14,751 bases of DNA from an uncultured Succinivibrio sp. (GTDB taxonomy: Bacteria > Pseudomonadota > Gammaproteobacteria > Enterobacterales > Succinivibrionaceae). Positions 14,618-14,751 of this stretch are shown in pieces; the first letter of the stretch is position 1; each line of letters begins with the position of its first letter. The notes under the pieces were generated by a model, which was given only the letters and a program-made list of their open reading frames with translations, searched no databases and was not told the origin of the DNA. The position numbers and the translations under genes were made by a program. Where the stretch lies: positions 1 through 14,751 of the forward strand of contig CACYBT010000244.1 of NCBI GenBank assembly GCA_902772715.1, in the 5' to 3' direction.

Positions 14618-14659
14618 CATAGGGGCTTTAAGACGTTAGACTGCATGTATGCCGAGTGT

Positions 14660-14692
14660 AAAAAAACGACTTTAGGGGACACCTAAAGTCGT
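14660..14692 (-). terminator. Strong rho-independent terminator for a - strand gene to the right
   Basis: ACGACTTTAGG (14666-14676) and CCTAAAGTCGT (14682-14692) form a perfect 11-pair stem with a five-base loop. The A-run at 14660-14665 becomes a T-run immediately after the stem on the - strand. On the + strand the stem is followed by AAGGG, so it works only leftward. It implies a leftward gene ending within or beyond 14693-14751, convergent with the permease. The last 59 bases have stops in all three - strand frames (for example TGA at 14732-14734), so the gene's own end cannot be pinned down. GCAAA (14723-14727) and TTTGC (14735-14739) form a further small inverted repeat here. Confidence 0.85.
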
Positions 14693-14751
14693 AAGGGTAA
14701 ATTACCACCTTTTAGAACACATGCAAACGAGTCATTTGCTTGCTAAACTAA

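Larger units (their letters stand above)
13931..14659. other. Long gene-free region rich in hairpins; candidate structured RNA
   Basis: No frame in these 729 bases gives a convincing protein: stops are frequent on both strands, and the longest start-to-stop ORF overlapping it is a shadow of the permease 3' end. What it does hold is a series of stem-loops listed separately: 13982-14008, 14075-14103, 14109-14126, 14181-14224, 14281-14327, 14340-14381, 14391-14433 and 14487-14508. Several are nested helices with small bulges. G14112-T14123 and G14395-T14429 pair as G-U on the + strand but would be A-C mismatches on the - strand, which favours a + strand RNA. The last stem is followed by TTTTTG (14509-14514), a weak possible 3' end. 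Two short direct repeats are also present. No match to tmRNA, RNase P, 6S or SRP RNA was recognised. Confidence 0.45.

Noticed and set aside
14635..14641. GTTAGAC matching an integron core site
   Set aside because: A single seven-base match with no partner R' box and no cassette structure.
14723..14739. GCAAA...TTTGC resembling a PurR operator
   Set aside because: The arms are separated by seven bases and lack the central ACGTTT-type core; it also lies far from the permease start.
1..14751. CRISPR arrays, tRNA, rRNA, transposase genes
   Set aside because: No regularly spaced repeats, tRNA cloverleaf, rRNA sequence or transposase reading frame was seen.

Overview
The window carries a Gram-negative envelope-biogenesis gene cluster of gammaproteobacterial type, followed by a purine permease and a long non-coding, hairpin-rich tail. 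The gene content (BamA, Skp, LpxD/A/B, RseP) requires an LPS-containing outer membrane. The order cdsA-dxr-rseP-bamA-skp-lpxD-fabZ-lpxA-lpxB-rnhB-accA-tilS recalls the Vibrio/Aeromonas arrangement (cdsA-dxr-rseP, accA-tilS) more than the E. coli one (dxr-uppS-cdsA-rseP). The moderately AT-rich sequence and the loss of dnaE between rnhB and accA would fit an Aeromonadales/Succinivibrionaceae-like bacterium, but that placement is inference.

Layout, all genes on the + strand. 1-195: 3' end of cdsA. 192-9454: a tightly packed set of dxr, rseP, bamA, skp, lpxD, fabZ, lpxA and lpxB, with stop/start overlaps at cdsA/dxr (ATGA), dxr/rseP (TAATG) and lpxA/lpxB (TAATG). 9463-10104: rnhB. 10204-12488: accA and tilS after an 81-base gap. 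12611-13930: an NCS2 (AzgA-type) purine permease behind its own candidate promoter. 13931-14751: about 820 bases without a convincing gene.

The genes form one functional theme. CdsA makes CDP-diacylglycerol for phospholipids and Dxr commits carbon to isoprenoids (including the undecaprenyl carrier). RseP is the intramembrane protease of the envelope stress response, and BamA and Skp build outer-membrane beta-barrels. LpxA, LpxD and LpxB make the lipid A precursor, while FabZ and AccA feed the same 3-hydroxyacyl-ACP pool. RnhB and TilS are genome and tRNA maintenance passengers that commonly ride with this cluster.

The most unusual part is 13931-14660. It lies between the 3' end of the permease and a strong rho-independent terminator facing the opposite way (14660-14692), so it is apparently a convergent intergenic region yet is about 730 bases long. 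It contains a succession of nested, bulged hairpins. Two of them contain G-U pairs that pair only when read on the + strand. This makes the region a candidate for an undescribed structured non-coding RNA, a hypothesis that rests on hand-found base pairing alone.
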